Assembly (NCBI GenBank): GCA_002423285.1
Contig: DIVF01000062.1
Coordinates: 30,938-94,937, forward strand
Direction of reading: 5' to 3'
Length of the DNA stretch: 64,000 nt
From: Micavibrio sp. UBA6139
Lineage (GTDB): Bacteria; Pseudomonadota; Alphaproteobacteria; Micavibrionales; Micavibrionaceae
Below the pieces are notes generated by a model. The model was not told where the DNA came from. It worked only from the letters and a program-made list of their open reading frames with translations, and made no database searches. The translations under genes were made by a program, and so were the position numbers. This document shows positions 25,142 through 33,515 of this stretch, piece after piece (within the stretch, counting starts at the first letter, position 1; each line of letters opens with the position of its first letter).

Positions 25142-25947
25142 GCATTTTTGTCATCGGTAAAAATGGCCTGCTGGGCCAGTCATTGAAAATTCACAATGGC
25201 TGGAACTTCCTGTCGCACGATGAAGCCCTGTCTAACCCGGCATGGGTATTGCAGGCCAGCTGCGTCATTAATTGCGCCTTTGCCCCTGCACTCCGCACAG
25301 GCCCCTATAATGAAACCGATGATATCGACCTGACATTGGCCCGCATGATCAGCACAGAAAAATGCCACTACATCATGATCTCAAGCCGCGCCGCCTATGG
25401 CCTGTGCGAAACCCCGGATCATGGCTGGCGTGAAAGTGATGTCCCGCACCCGCATAGCGATTATGCCCGGAACAAGCTGCATATTGAACAAACCCTCACA
25501 TCCATTCTGGGTGACCGTTTAACGATTCTGCGTCTGGCGACCATGTTTGGGCATGAGCTGAACCGCCCATCCTTCTTTGGCCTTGCCCTGTCAGGGTTAA
25601 AGGATAAGAACACCATCGCCCTTGATATGCACCCCGATGTACCGCGCGATTTTTATGCCGTGTGGCGGTTTGCCGAAGCCCTTGGCCTTATTGCCGCCGA
25701 TCCTAAACCCGGCCTTTATAACCTGGGTTCCGGACACGGCACCAAATGCGGTGATGTTGCCCGCTGGCTGATCGCCGGATACGGGCAAGGCAACCTGACC
25801 CACACAACGGACCACAAGGACCCGTTTTTCCTGAACATGGATAAAACCTACGCCGCGTGGCCGACCCTGCCGATGACCTCACCGCAGCAAATTCGCGATG
25901 ATGTGATTAATTGCGGGATATGGTTGAAAGAACAGGATCAGAAATAG
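25138..25947 (+). CDS. SDR-type sugar-nucleotide reductase, RmlD-like
   Basis: 269 residues. It starts MSIFVIGKNGLLGQSLKI, a short NAD(P) site of the dTDP-4-dehydrorhamnose reductase type. The catalytic Ser and Tyr-x3-Lys are in MISSRAAYG and YARNKLHIE. It lies last in the glycan operon and probably reduces the keto sugar made by the upstream dehydratase. It ends at palindrome copy E, convergent with sucC. Confidence 0.8.
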   Translation: MSIFVIGKNGLLGQSLKIHNGWNFLSHDEALSNPAWVLQASCVINCAFAPALRTGPYNETDDIDLTLARMISTEKCHYIMISSRAAYGLCETPDHGWRESDVPHPHSDYARNKLHIEQTLTSILGDRLTILRLATMFGHELNRPSFFGLALSGLKDKNTIALDMHPDVPRDFYAVWRFAEALGLIAADPKPGLYNLGSGHGTKCGDVARWLIAGYGQGNLTHTTDHKDPFFLNMDKTYAAWPTLPMTSPQQIRDDVINCGIWLKEQDQK

Positions 25948-25948
25948 A

Positions 25949-25995
25949 TAAAGGGGGCACGCGCCCCCTTTAAAAAAACCTAATTCTTTTTCATT
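25949..25995. repeat. Convergent-junction palindrome, copy E (inverted)
   Basis: Read from the sucC side: AAAAAGAATTAGG, TTTTTTTAAAGGGGGCGCG, TGCCCCCTTTATC. Same plan as copy A, opposite orientation. Confidence 0.72.
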
Positions 25996-26000
25996 TTGCC

Positions 26001-27176
26001 TTAAGCGGCTTGCGCCTTGGACGTTGCATCAACGACCTTTTTCGCCGCATCGGACAGATTGTCAGCAGCAATAATGGTCAGGCCGCTTTCGCGCAGGATT
26101 TTCTTACCCAACTCGACATTGGTCCCTTCCAGACGAACAACCAGTGGCACGCTCAAGGACACTTCTTTCGCGGCGGCGATAATGCCGTTCGCGATGATGT
26201 CGCATTTCATGATGCCGCCGAAAATGTTCACCAGAACACCTTTGACGTTTGGATCGGACAGGATGATTTTGAAGGCCGCTGTGACGCGCTCGGTTGTCGC
26301 CCCGCCGCCAACGTCCAGGAAGTTTGCAGGTTCGCCGCCATACAACTTGATAATGTCCATTGTCGCCATCGCCAGACCAGCACCATTGACCATGCAGCCA
26401 ATGTTTCCATCCAGACGGACATAGGACAATTCCCAGTTTTTCGCATCGCGTTCGTTTGCGTCTTCTTCGTCCTCATCACGCATGGCTGCGATGTCAGGAT
26501 GACGGAACAAGGCGTTGTCATCGAAGTTCATTTTCGCATCCAGCGCCATAACATCACCGCTCTTAGTGACGACCAGCGGGTTCACTTCAACTTGTGAAGC
26601 ATCCAGATCAACGAAGGCCTTATACATTGCCATCATGAACTTCACGCCGTTTTTATTGGCATCGCCTGTCAGGCCCAAACCAAAGGCCAATTTGCGGGCG
26701 TGGAATGGTTGCATGCCGGTGGCGGAATCAATCGACACCATCATGATTTTTTCCGGGTGCGATTCAGCCACTTCTTCAATATCCATACCGCCTTCGGTGG
26801 AGATCATGAAGGTCACGCGGCTGGTGTTGCGATCCAGCACGACCGAGCAATACAATTCGCGGTCAATGTCGCAACCCTGTTCGATATACAAGCGGCGCAC
26901 TTTTTGACCCTCTGGGCCAGTCTGGTGCGTGATCAATTGCATGCCGAGCATACGGGTGGATTCGCTTTGAACATCTTCAATGGATTTCACGACCTTAACG
27001 CCGCCGCCCTTACCACGACCACCCGCATGAATCTGGGACTTCACAACCCAGACCGGGCCGCCCAGTTTCTTGGCACCATCGATGGCTTCTTCGACGCTCA
27101 TCGCGGAATAGCCTTCTGGAACCGGAACGCCGAATTTTTTCAGCAGGGATTTGGCTTGGTACTCGTGAATATTCAT
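26001..27176 (-). CDS. sucC: Succinyl-CoA ligase, beta subunit
   Basis: 391 residues. ATP-grasp domain from MNIHEYQAKSLLKKFGVPVP and VVKSQIHAGGRGKGGGVK to the SSQVEVNPL-type metal site (here DASQVEVNPLVV); the C-terminal ligase-CoA domain shows GNIGCMVNGAGLAMATMD and FLDVGGGAT. It pairs with SucD, which lies 4 kb further along the same strand. The upstream 270 bases are AT-rich and must hold the promoters of both sucC and the divergent coiled-coil gene. Confidence 0.97.
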   Translation of the reverse strand: MNIHEYQAKSLLKKFGVPVPEGYSAMSVEEAIDGAKKLGGPVWVVKSQIHAGGRGKGGGVKVVKSIEDVQSESTRMLGMQLITHQTGPEGQKVRRLYIEQGCDIDRELYCSVVLDRNTSRVTFMISTEGGMDIEEVAESHPEKIMMVSIDSATGMQPFHARKLAFGLGLTGDANKNGVKFMMAMYKAFVDLDASQVEVNPLVVTKSGDVMALDAKMNFDDNALFRHPDIAAMRDEDEEDANERDAKNWELSYVRLDGNIGCMVNGAGLAMATMDIIKLYGGEPANFLDVGGGATTERVTAAFKIILSDPNVKGVLVNIFGGIMKCDIIANGIIAAAKEVSLSVPLVVRLEGTNVELGKKILRESGLTIIAADNLSDAAKKVVDATSKAQAA

Positions 27177-27446
27177 TATGTCGGCCTTTTTGAAGGTAAT
27201 TGATAAACCGCGCTTTTTTTATCATCCCCCACGCCGTTTTGCAAAGCGGCAATTTCCCCTGTTCCATCCCAAACCGCACAGATCCGGGGCCGGAAACCGT
27301 AGCAAAAACAGTTAGATCCCTAAAATATTGGTCAAATTTTCCTTAAATTGTATCTATTTACATAATATTTATCATTTTACGACATTATGGGGGTGCGCAT
27401 TCATGGGGATGGGTGTGCATAACGTGTTTAGGAATTTGATATCGCT

Positions 27447-28616
27447 GTGGAATTAAACGAACAAGCTGCCATCGACCGGAATTTGCAGGATATCTTGAGC
27501 GCACGCACCGCGCGCGAGGAAGCCGAGATACTGGCCGAGATCGAATCCGAAAGTGAAATCTCCGATATTAGCGAGATTGATAACGGCTATAGCAAAATCA
27601 CCCGCGCCTTCTTCAGCGCCGCCCATGCGACAAAAGATAATAATGAAAGCCGTCAGGCTGAACTGGCCGTTCAAGAATCCAAAGAAAAAAGCAGAGACAT
27701 CTTCAAATCACTGACTCAAGATGTCATCGCGCGTAACCGCGCATTTCAGGAAGAAATTTATAATGGTATCCAGAGAAATCTTGATGCTGCACGCGCAGAG
27801 CTGAACTATTACGACAAGGTGCTGGGCGAAATTCAGGAACAAAAGGAACTCCTGAAGACAGAAGTTGAAACCTTTGCCGAAAAGGTAGACGATGCCGCCA
27901 TCGTTGCAGAAGCCGTTGAAAAAATTAAACAAGAAGCGAAAATTGAAGTTGAGCAAGCCAAAGAACTAGAAGCAACCTGTACTGTCGCCGCCAATGCGGA
28001 GGTTTGTAAAGCCGAACTGGGCATGGAGGGCTCAACGGATGCTGAGCTCCACGATAGGCTGAAAACGGGTGTAGAGACAGCTGAAGCCAATGAGCAAGAA
28101 GTAGCCGAGCTCGCAAGGATCGCCAACGATAACGTTGCAGAAGCCGAACAACAAATGGCCGCTGCAGAATCAAAACTCCAGTCGGTTGAACAGATTGAAA
28201 ATGAGACACTTCAGAACAAGAGCCGTGTGGAAGCCACAGCCGTCGCCCTTGAAGCCCAACAGGAAAAGATGGATGAATTCCAGAAAAATCTTGATGCAGA
28301 TTTGAAATCCGGCAAGATCACCCCGGAAGAAGCAGCACAGCGCAGCACCGAATTCAGCAACAGCCTGAGAACACAGGCCCGCACCACCAACCCGACCCAA
28401 GCGCAACCCGCCTTGGCTGCGAATACCGATACACCAAACACGGCCCGCCCAACCGCCAGTGCCGCCAGCACATTAAATGACGGCGGCGGGATCAAGGCCG
28501 GGTCCATTTCAAACCAGTTTGCCAGTGCGGCCAGTGGCACAACGACGCCCGCCGCCCCTGCCATGGAGCCAGAGCGTCAGCCTGTCTACGCCTCCCCCTC
28601 AATGGCGATGGGTTAA
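27447..28616 (+). CDS. Coiled-coil protein with disordered tail
   Basis: 389 residues starting at GTG 27447 with AGGA upstream. Residues about 10-310 are highly helical and charged, with long coiled-coil runs (RNLDAARAELNYYDKVLGEI, AEQQMAAAESKLQSVEQI). The last 80 residues are Ala/Thr/Pro-rich. It ends PVYASPSMAMG, close to the end of the lysozyme gene 3 kb downstream (PLMSPSFAMS). No signal peptide or membrane segment. The codon use and length support a real gene; function not recognised. The shared tail suggests a common fate or delivery route. Confidence 0.65.
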   Translation: MELNEQAAIDRNLQDILSARTAREEAEILAEIESESEISDISEIDNGYSKITRAFFSAAHATKDNNESRQAELAVQESKEKSRDIFKSLTQDVIARNRAFQEEIYNGIQRNLDAARAELNYYDKVLGEIQEQKELLKTEVETFAEKVDDAAIVAEAVEKIKQEAKIEVEQAKELEATCTVAANAEVCKAELGMEGSTDAELHDRLKTGVETAEANEQEVAELARIANDNVAEAEQQMAAAESKLQSVEQIENETLQNKSRVEATAVALEAQQEKMDEFQKNLDADLKSGKITPEEAAQRSTEFSNSLRTQARTTNPTQAQPALAANTDTPNTARPTASAASTLNDGGGIKAGSISNQFASAASGTTTPAAPAMEPERQPVYASPSMAMG

Positions 28617-28662
28617 TCCGTCAGGGCGGAATCCACCGGAAGAATTTCAGCATTTTCTCCCT

Positions 28663-28690
28663 ATGCCGCAATGTTTTGCGGCATTTTTCT
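28663..28690 (+). terminator. Terminator after the coiled-coil gene
   Basis: ATGCCGCAA TGTT TTGCGGCAT followed by TTTTCT. Confidence 0.85.
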
Positions 28691-28720
28691 TTGACATATC
28701 GACCCCCGCTACTTTAAGGT
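28691..28720 (+). promoter_or_regulatory. Possible promoter of the M23 peptidase gene
   Basis: TTGACA at 28691-28696 with TTTAAG or TAAGGT at a spacing of 16-18, a leader of about 100 bases. The -10 match is weak. Confidence 0.4.
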
Positions 28721-28825
28721 ACGGGCATAACCGGGACGAATAACGATTGAAATCGAACGATCCTGGAATAGCTAAAGAATAAGACTTAAGGCGTGTGTAC
28801 GGTTTAAAGCGGTAAAAAGGGTGTA

Positions 28826-30952
28826 ATGATACAAGAGCCTCAAGGCCGGGCCACCAGCTTGATAAGCTGGCTTAAACAGCCCTCATTCACACAATTATTC
28901 AACGACCCGGCAACGGTGCTGCTGACAAAGCGCGTCAAGAAACCTGCTGCCCTGCTGGCGGCGTTTACGCTGGCTGCCCACATGCTGGTATCTTCTGCCC
29001 CAGCGGCTAATCAGGACAACAGCCCGACGGCCACCCCGGAAACACCACAACAACTGGTGCCCTTAAAAGACGGCAGCATGGCCAGCGTTCGCGATTCTTT
29101 GCGCTATCTGCCACTGCAAAAATCGGTCTTTTCCCTTTCTGGCGGCGAATTGCCCAATCTGGCCGCAGATCTGGGTCAGGGTTTGCGCGATGACAACATC
29201 ACCATTGATGGTGAACAATCGACCAGCGCCGAACAACAGGCGCATATTGATGGATTGATGGTCTTGGTGGTGATTGAAAAACCAAACGCTACCCATATCC
29301 GCAAAATCCAGACATTGCTGAACAGGATGGATTATGGTGCAGGCCGTGAAGATGGCCGTTTCGGCGCGAAAACATCCGCTGCCTTCGCCGCGTTCTTAAA
29401 AGATAACCGCAGCGCCATCTCCGCCGTATCGCCGTGGATCATCGACCGTCTGGCCCATCACGATCAGGGCGAAGCGTTAGCCGCGATCATTGATAAAAAT
29501 CCCGCCGCGTCCGCGGCCCTGCAAGCCCGTTTCCCCATTGCCACGCAAAACAGTGGCAAAATCGCCTTCACCCTGTCGCAAGAACCGAGCAACACCCTGA
29601 CACCCCTGCCCCGCAACCGCGTAGCCGAGATGCAAAAAATTCTGAAAACACAGGGCTATCAACCCGGAAAGCCTGATGGTGATTTTGGCTTCCGCACCGC
29701 CGGGGCGTTGATGAAATATTTAAACCGCAATCCGGATGATATTGCCGTTCTGTCCCCATGGTTGTTGCAACAATTGATGCGCCACGGCCATCAGGAATCC
29801 TTGACGGATACCATTCATTCAAACCCGACTTTGTGGGCGCGGGTCAGCGAAAGATTGCGTACGGAAACACAAGCGATGAACGCACAATCAAAACAATCGG
29901 TCATGGCAACACAATCGGTCATGCGGGCCGCCGGGATTTACACCGGCAGCATTGATGGCATTGCGGGCCGTGGCACACAGGCTGCTATTGATGATCTGAA
30001 TTACTATTTCAGCACCGCCGATATCACCAATTTGCGTAAGGAAAGCATTGATGTGCCAAGCGTACACAGCAATGATTCCATCGCACAGAAAACACCGCGT
30101 TCGACTGCCCCCGTGGACATAACCGCAGCAGACGCCGCACAACTGGCCCGCGATGCCGGGTTCCGTACCGCACTGTCCCGTGGTGATTTTGCCCGCGTGA
30201 ACCGCTATTTATTGGCATTGGATACAACACCGCTGCATCTGGAACATCCGGTTGAAGGGAAACGCGTCAGCTCCCGCTTTGGCCCGCGTTACGTTGCCGG
30301 GATTGATCGCCGCGTGCGCATGCACCAAGGCACTGATTTTTCTGCCGCAACAGGCACCAAAATTGAATCCGCTGCCGGTGGGCGCGTGGTTGTTGCCGGA
30401 ACCCATGGTCATTATGGCCGTTCGGTCATGATCGATCACGGCCACAACGTCCTGACCCATTACGCGCATATGAGCCGCGTGAACGTAAAAGTCGGTGATG
30501 TCATCCAACCCGGTCAAATCATCGGTGCCGTTGGTGCCACAGGCCGCGTCCGGGGCAGCCACTTGCATTTTGAAACAATCCTGCGTGACCGTGACGGGAC
30601 ACCCGTGGTCATCAACGCCGAAAAATTCATGAACCGTGATTTGAGTGACCCACAAGTGCGTCTGGCCGCCATCGCAGATTCCCGCCTCACCGCCCGGAAC
30701 CAAGGGTGGAAAGAGGCCCGCGTGACCTCCCGTTTTGCCGAAAAACGCGCCCCCGAAGGCGCCGGCCTGCAGGCTGGCCTGACCCCGGCCAATGCCAAGG
30801 TACTGCTGGAGGTTCTGGCCGCTGACCGGACCCTGCTAGCCAGTGTGCCGCGCGGCGTTTTGGTGGGCTTGCGCGACATGGGATATCGCAATGAATTGAA
30901 CCAGTTAGCTTATTCTAACGGGACTGGCCGCACCATTGCGCTGACCCGTTAA
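28826..30952 (+). CDS. M23 (LytM) endopeptidase with three peptidoglycan-binding repeats
   Basis: 708 residues. A signal anchor lies near 40-60 (AALLAAFTLAAHMLVSSAPA), so the enzyme faces the periplasm or is exported. Three PG_binding_1-like units: IRKIQTLLNRMDYGAG..DGRFGAKT, VAEMQKILKTQGYQPG..DGDFG, and VMATQSVMRAAGIYTG..DGIAGRGTQ. The C-terminal peptidase carries all zinc ligands: MHQGTDFSA, then HYAHM and GSHLHFE. It cleaves peptide cross-links of peptidoglycan. Length and triple binding repeats exceed typical M23 enzymes. Followed by a clear promoter and a lysozyme gene. Role in its own wall remodelling or in attack on other cells cannot be told. Confidence 0.88.
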   Translation: MIQEPQGRATSLISWLKQPSFTQLFNDPATVLLTKRVKKPAALLAAFTLAAHMLVSSAPAANQDNSPTATPETPQQLVPLKDGSMASVRDSLRYLPLQKSVFSLSGGELPNLAADLGQGLRDDNITIDGEQSTSAEQQAHIDGLMVLVVIEKPNATHIRKIQTLLNRMDYGAGREDGRFGAKTSAAFAAFLKDNRSAISAVSPWIIDRLAHHDQGEALAAIIDKNPAASAALQARFPIATQNSGKIAFTLSQEPSNTLTPLPRNRVAEMQKILKTQGYQPGKPDGDFGFRTAGALMKYLNRNPDDIAVLSPWLLQQLMRHGHQESLTDTIHSNPTLWARVSERLRTETQAMNAQSKQSVMATQSVMRAAGIYTGSIDGIAGRGTQAAIDDLNYYFSTADITNLRKESIDVPSVHSNDSIAQKTPRSTAPVDITAADAAQLARDAGFRTALSRGDFARVNRYLLALDTTPLHLEHPVEGKRVSSRFGPRYVAGIDRRVRMHQGTDFSAATGTKIESAAGGRVVVAGTHGHYGRSVMIDHGHNVLTHYAHMSRVNVKVGDVIQPGQIIGAVGATGRVRGSHLHFETILRDRDGTPVVINAEKFMNRDLSDPQVRLAAIADSRLTARNQGWKEARVTSRFAEKRAPEGAGLQAGLTPANAKVLLEVLAADRTLLASVPRGVLVGLRDMGYRNELNQLAYSNGTGRTIALTR

Positions 30953-30991
30953 ATGGTGCGTTAAATGACGCTTTACCAGATTCCATAAAGT

Positions 30992-31021
30992 TTGACTTTT
31001 ACCCCCCCGATCCCGTATCAT
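30992..31021 (+). promoter_or_regulatory. Promoter of the lysozyme gene
   Basis: TTGACT (30992-30997) and TATCAT (31016-31021) with an 18-base spacer, 75 bases before the ATG. Confidence 0.6.
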
Positions 31022-31096
31022 AGGGGCAAGATCAAAAAGAAAATAAACGATGACTATAAGACCTGTTTTTGAACCGGCTTTATTAGGGTGTGTAGC

Positions 31097-32023
31097 ATGG
31101 CTGAACAACGCAGACAAAATCAGAACAATGATAACTTCTTTGCAGGCCTTTTTGGCGGCTCTGCAAATGGTGGTTTTTTTGCGCAATTGATCGCCGCTAT
31201 CTCATCGATCTTCAATGGTAATTTTGGCGGTTTGTTTTCCGGCCTGTTTGGCGGGAAAGATGCAAACGGCAATGAACAGCCCAACATCCTTCAACGTGGT
31301 GCTGCCGCCGTTGGCCGTGGCGTTGATCAAGGGACGGCCCTGTTTGGTCGTGGCGTTGACGCGCTGAAAAACCTGATTGGCCATCATGAATCCGGCAATG
31401 ATTATAACCGCATCTATGGCGCGGGTGTAAAACGCATTCCCCTGACAGAAATGACCATCAACGAAGTTCTGGCATGGCAGGATAAATATGTCGGCGAAGG
31501 TTCCAAATCTTCAGCGGCCGGTAAATACCAGATCATCCGCGGCACATTGCGTGAATTAAGAGATCAAATGAACCTGACCGGGAATGAAAAATTCGATTCC
31601 CAGATGCAAGACCGTATGTTTGAAAAACTTGCCGACCGCCGTGGTCTGGGCGCGTTCCAGAATGGCAGAATCAGCGAAGCAACATTCATGCGCAACCTGT
31701 CACAGGAATGGGCTTCCCTGCCAAAAGATAACAGCAGCCTTAGCTATTACCACGGTGACGGTTTGAACCGCGCCCACGCGACACCAGCCAGCGTTACACG
31801 CGCACTGGAAGAAGCACGCGTTGCAACTGCCGCACCAGCGGTACAATATTCCGAAGCCAAACGCACCGGCCAGACATTGTCAACAACACCGCGTATTACA
31901 AGCGCATTGAACAATGCATCAAACGCCGAACCAGCACCGGCACCAGAAGCACCACGCGTCAGCGCAGCGGCCCCGGCACCACGTCAAGTTCCGTTGATGA
32001 GCCCATCCTTCGCAATGTCATAA
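31097..32023 (+). CDS. Phage-type lysozyme (lambda R/GH104-like) with low-complexity N-terminus
   Basis: 308 residues. The middle third (about 95-215) follows the lambda-endolysin/GH104 plan: catalytic Glu in HHESGNDYNRIYG, LTEMTINEVLAWQ, SSAAGKYQII, and NLSQEWASLP. The first 60 residues are Gly/Phe-rich and hydrophobic (FFAGLFGG, FAQLIAAISSIFNG, GLFSGLFGG), resembling membrane-active or self-associating repeats, not a normal signal peptide. The Ala/Pro-rich tail ends SPSFAMS, like that of the coiled-coil protein upstream. No phage genes are nearby. The ATG at 31097 is chosen over an in-frame GTG. Confidence 0.8.
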   Translation: MAEQRRQNQNNDNFFAGLFGGSANGGFFAQLIAAISSIFNGNFGGLFSGLFGGKDANGNEQPNILQRGAAAVGRGVDQGTALFGRGVDALKNLIGHHESGNDYNRIYGAGVKRIPLTEMTINEVLAWQDKYVGEGSKSSAAGKYQIIRGTLRELRDQMNLTGNEKFDSQMQDRMFEKLADRRGLGAFQNGRISEATFMRNLSQEWASLPKDNSSLSYYHGDGLNRAHATPASVTRALEEARVATAAPAVQYSEAKRTGQTLSTTPRITSALNNASNAEPAPAPEAPRVSAAAPAPRQVPLMSPSFAMS

Positions 32024-32048
32024 ACAACCGCGAACAGATAAGAATTCA

Positions 32049-32082
32049 AAAAGGCCGGATGAAAATCCGGCCTTTTTATATC
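32049..32082. terminator. Bidirectional terminator
   Basis: AAAAAGGCCGGAT GAAA ATCCGGCCTTTTT between the lysozyme gene and the convergent HTH-like gene. Confidence 0.9.
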
Positions 32083-32101
32083 GCAGAAAAAAATAAAGGC
32101 C

Positions 32102-33322
32102 TTATGGCGCAGGAAGCGATGGTCCTTCTGCTGGACCACGCATTTGCGGCATACGCAGCGGGTTTTGTGACTTCAACAAACCACACAGCACCAGCCAGTT
32201 ATCAAACCAATCCAGCGAACGCTGGGTTCTGGGGCTGGCGCGCCAGATTTTAAAACTATTCCATTCATGATAGGCCGCACGCGCATGTTTCGATGCCGTT
32301 TCGCCCGGGAAGTTTTGATCATTGCGGATATTGATCGTCACCGCCTGAAACAATAGCCGTGCCTTGCCCCGCATCTCAGTCAAAGCCGCTTGATCCTGAC
32401 GTTGTTGGGCCGCGACATGTTGGGGCAGCAACGGACCAACCAAAGCGAGATTGCTGAGATATGTTTCGCGCAGGCGTTCGCGGGCACCCGGGTTTTTTAC
32501 CAGCCAGTCCGTCAAGCGGGCCACCGCAACATCGGCCCCGGCCTCGCCATATAAATGCAGGGCCAGACCGCGCATAATTTCTTTATTTTTGGCAATACGC
32601 GCCACCATGTTGGTCGATAATTGTAAATGCACGTTATAGCGCGTTTCCAATTCAATCTCATAAGCGTTCAGGCAGTTTTCAATATAAAAGCGCGGATGTT
32701 CGACGCCCTGATCAATCAGCGCCGCTGTATCAATCACCGCATCTTTGCCGGTGGTCAGGTCTTTGCCGGGCGATACAGGCGGCGGGCTGGATGTCTGCGC
32801 CCATTGCGGCGCTGTATAAAGCGGGGCGTTAAAGGTTTTCAAATCCGGAGAATACCCCATCGCAATAAAAAGCGGCTTATATTCATTCACGCCCTCTGTC
32901 ACCAATGCCTCAGCCTGGCGCAGTTCAACTTCCAGACGGTCGCGGGCGCGCTGGCGATAGGCTTCATCGTAGAATTCTTTATCTTCAACAACGCTGATCA
33001 AGGCTTCAAAAATCTCACGCGGCAGCGGAACGCCGCCCCATGGCTCTGCATATAGATCAAGCGGATGGCAATGGACAGCATCACAAAAATTCATGATGTC
33101 TTCTAAAACCGGGCGAACATTGCCCAGTTCAAAATCCAGATACTCATCCAGATTCATATCCAGCTTTGCCGCCATTTCGGAATCTGTGATTTGTTCCAGA
33201 ACGCGCATTTTATGAAATGGGGTCGCGAAGTCATCCTTGCGAACGCGCTCTGCTGACACTTCCCAGAATTTCGGGCGAAGTGCTTCAATCGCCACTTTCG
33301 GGCCATTATGCTGTTGCGTCAT
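32102..33322 (-). CDS. Unknown protein with HTH-like N-terminus
   Basis: 406 soluble residues. Residues about 40-75 read RVLEQITDSEMAAKLDMNLDEYLDFELGNVRP in order, fitting an XRE-type helix-turn-helix. The remaining 320 residues are helical with no motif I know; a loop near 185-195 is Pro/Ser-rich. GGTTCTCTCGA precedes the ATG. It lies between sucC and mdh on the TCA strand, after the mdh terminator. A regulator is possible; a DNA-binding role is inference. Confidence 0.55.
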   Translation of the reverse strand: MTQQHNGPKVAIEALRPKFWEVSAERVRKDDFATPFHKMRVLEQITDSEMAAKLDMNLDEYLDFELGNVRPVLEDIMNFCDAVHCHPLDLYAEPWGGVPLPREIFEALISVVEDKEFYDEAYRQRARDRLEVELRQAEALVTEGVNEYKPLFIAMGYSPDLKTFNAPLYTAPQWAQTSSPPPVSPGKDLTTGKDAVIDTAALIDQGVEHPRFYIENCLNAYEIELETRYNVHLQLSTNMVARIAKNKEIMRGLALHLYGEAGADVAVARLTDWLVKNPGARERLRETYLSNLALVGPLLPQHVAAQQRQDQAALTEMRGKARLLFQAVTINIRNDQNFPGETASKHARAAYHEWNSFKIWRASPRTQRSLDWFDNWLVLCGLLKSQNPLRMPQMRGPAEGPSLPAP

Positions 33323-33446
33323 TCGAGAGAACCTTTATGCCTGTCATCGTTTTTTATTGTTATGTATTTAAGGTCTTGATCCTGCGATAAAAACACTGCG
33401 CAGGTCCAGAAAAATCAATCGCGCTAACGCATTGATTCCAATGGTA

Positions 33447-33457
33447 TTGCAGTGCAA
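33447..33457. promoter_or_regulatory. TTGCANTGCAA palindrome downstream of mdh
   Basis: TTGCAGTGCAA, joined to the mdh terminator exactly as the copy at 18417 is joined to its terminator, 125 bases before the HTH-like gene. Confidence 0.3.
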
Positions 33458-33487
33458 AAAAGAGGGCCCGCGTGACGGGCCCTCTCT
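33457..33487 (-). terminator. Terminator after mdh
   Basis: On the minus strand GAGGGCCCG TCACG CGGGCCCTC followed by TTTTTT. Confidence 0.9.
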
Positions 33488-33515
33488 TCGATATTGCAAA
33501 TAACGCAGTGAACGC

